Below are positions 63,086 through 64,000 of a DNA stretch of 64,000 bases, in pieces. Made by a program: the position numbers and the translations under genes. Location of the stretch: the NCBI RefSeq assembly GCF_003967515.1, contig NZ_BIFQ01000001.1, forward strand, positions 248,001 through 312,000. Reading direction: 5' to 3'. Under the pieces are notes generated by a model, which was not told the origin of the DNA, searched no databases, and saw only the letters and a list, made by a program, of their open reading frames with translations. Source of the stretch: Dictyobacter aurantiacus. GTDB taxonomy: Bacteria; Chloroflexota; Ktedonobacteria; Ktedonobacterales; Ktedonobacteraceae. Numbering within the stretch: position 1 is the stretch's first letter; every line of letters begins with the position of its first letter.

Positions 63086-63418
63086 ATGCCAAGAATGGTT
63101 TATTGCGTCAAGTTGCAGCGTGAACTTCCTGGTCTGGAGAAACCTCCGTTTCCAGGAAAGCTGGGGCAGCGCATTTACGAACAGATTTCACAGCAAGCCT
63201 ACGATATGTGGCCGGCACAACAGGTGTTAATTATCAACCACTACGGTTTGAATATGGCCGATCCCGAGGCTCGTAAGATCTTACGCGAACAGATGGAGGA
63301 ATTTTTCTTTGGGCAGGATGCCGCGATGCCGGAAGGATGGGCTCCTGAGACAGCCGGAGCGGGTAGTAAGGGCGCGCCACAGCGCAAAGGGGGGGGAGGC
63401 GCGCCACGAAGGAAATAA
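63086..63418 (+). CDS. YggX-like Fe(II) trafficking/oxidative protection protein
   Basis: A 110-residue protein. The first ~80 residues follow the YggX pattern: VYCVKLQRELPGLEKPPFPG, LGQRIYEQISQQAYDMW, INHYGLNMADPEARKIL and EQMEEFFFGQD. In proteobacteria YggX protects Fe-S clusters and limits oxidative damage. Here a Gly/Lys/Arg-rich tail of ~25 residues (SKGAPQRKGGGGAPRRK) is added. The start has AGGGGGAG about 8 bases upstream. It probably forms a transcript with the radical SAM gene that begins 20 bases later. Confidence 0.85.
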   Translation: MPRMVYCVKLQRELPGLEKPPFPGKLGQRIYEQISQQAYDMWPAQQVLIINHYGLNMADPEARKILREQMEEFFFGQDAAMPEGWAPETAGAGSKGAPQRKGGGGAPRRK

Positions 63419-63438
63419 GAAAGCATGGAGATGTTCTG

Positions 63439-64000
63439 TTGATCTCGTGCTATGAATTGGGCCATCAGCCTTTCCACCTGGCATCATTGTCGGCCATGCT
63501 TGAGCAGTCCGGCTACGCGCCGGTGTGTGTCGATACGTCCATTGATTCACTTTCAGATGAGGCGATTCACCAGGCACGCTTCGTGGCCATCTCGGTCCCT
63601 ATGCATACAGCGATGCGCCTGGGCGAGCAGGTTGCGCAACGCATTCGTACGCTCAATCCCACGGCGTATATCTGCCTGTATGGCCTGTATGCGCTGCTCA
63701 ACGCCGATCACCTGCTTGAACAGCACACCATTGATGCAGCCATCGGGGGCGAATATGAGGTCCCGCTGTGTCAACTGATCGCCGCGGTCGAACAAGGTAA
63801 AGATGATGGTATCCCGGGCGTCTATAGCCGTGGGCATATCAGCGGACCCTGGATTCAACGTACGCCATTTATAGTACCCGAGCGCGATCATCTACCCGCC
63901 CTGGATCGCTATGCGCGTATGGAACGGGGAACAGAGACACGGGTGGTCGGTTACACCGAGTCTACACGCGGCTGCAAGCATACGTGCGTCCACTGTCCAG
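63439..64000 (+). CDS. Radical SAM protein with cobalamin-binding-like N-terminus, truncated by window edge
   Basis: The first ~187 codons are present. The N-terminal ~130 residues (LISCYELGHQPFHLASLSAML, VAISVPMHTAMRLGEQVAQRI, AAIGGEYEVPLCQLI) have the layout of a B12-binding Rossmann domain. The radical SAM cluster motif STRGCKHTCVHCP lies at the window edge (CxxxCxxC). The expected cobalamin DxHxxG motif is not present, so cofactor binding is uncertain. A TTG start at 63439 has GGAG 8 bases upstream. The product is unknown; the remaining domain is outside the window. Confidence 0.85.
   Translation, partial: MISCYELGHQPFHLASLSAMLEQSGYAPVCVDTSIDSLSDEAIHQARFVAISVPMHTAMRLGEQVAQRIRTLNPTAYICLYGLYALLNADHLLEQHTIDAAIGGEYEVPLCQLIAAVEQGKDDGIPGVYSRGHISGPWIQRTPFIVPERDHLPALDRYARMERGTETRVVGYTESTRGCKHTCVHCP

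Overview
The window looks like chromosome from a member of the Chloroflexota, most likely the Ktedonobacteria. The reasons are indirect: three Hanks-type Ser/Thr kinases (one with FHA, two with zinc ribbons), a DUF6391-type protein, T-box leaders, F420 and ergothioneine genes together, and a RibXY-type riboflavin transporter behind an FMN riboswitch. No marker gene settles the taxonomy. Gene density and base composition are even; there is no transposase, phage, plasmid or CRISPR gene.

Layout. 0-12.5 kb: a truncated YifB/ComM gene, a histone-deacetylase-like hydrolase, kinase 1, a degenerate aminoglycoside-phosphotransferase-like protein behind a rhodanese sulfurtransferase, a DUF6391 membrane protein, an FHA kinase, and sucA-sucB for 2-oxoglutarate dehydrogenase. 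12.8-19 kb: an Ile-type T-box leader, a stand-alone AlaX-like editing protein, an isoleucyl-tRNA synthetase with an altered HIGH motif, and an amidase. 19-29 kb, all on the minus strand: argC-argB behind a second T-box, a HAD-phosphatase/kinase fusion, hisH-hisA-hisF-hisI, and two HAD hydrolases. 29-44 kb: a cation-efflux protein with a long C-terminal region, kinase 3, FMN riboswitch-ribX-ribY, a PIG-L deacetylase, a DoxX protein, a duplicated-domain lipoprotein, the F420 block cofE-nitroreductase-cofD-cofC, a phytanoyl-CoA dioxygenase-like protein and an AraC regulator. 44-54 kb: glnA, moaA, a small HTH protein, a GNAT protein, a class V aminotransferase followed by egtB-egtD (ergothioneine), RidA and a D-threonine-aldolase-like enzyme. 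54-64 kb: two near-identical 5S rRNA genes, each with its own promoter, bracketing a CPBP protease, an M19 dipeptidase and a DUF2721 protein; then smc, a formyltransferase, a YggX-like protein and the start of a radical SAM protein.

Regulation visible in the sequence: two T-boxes with antiterminator and terminator, one FMN riboswitch, several intrinsic terminators and a few good sigma-70-type promoters.

The least expected signal is a family of intergenic palindromes (near 19.05, 20.8, 24.0, 29.4, 31.25, 46.15, 52.75 and 52.8 kb). The two arms of each copy match almost perfectly (14-36 bp), yet the arm sequence differs between copies; only a GCGC-type apex and short core words are shared. Six copies sit between two conserved flanking modules, giving a unit of roughly 110-170 bp; two copies (at the hisI stop codon and after the glnA terminator) are bare palindromes. 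A ninth site near 43.07 kb looks like a detached end of the unit. I cannot match this to a named repeat family.
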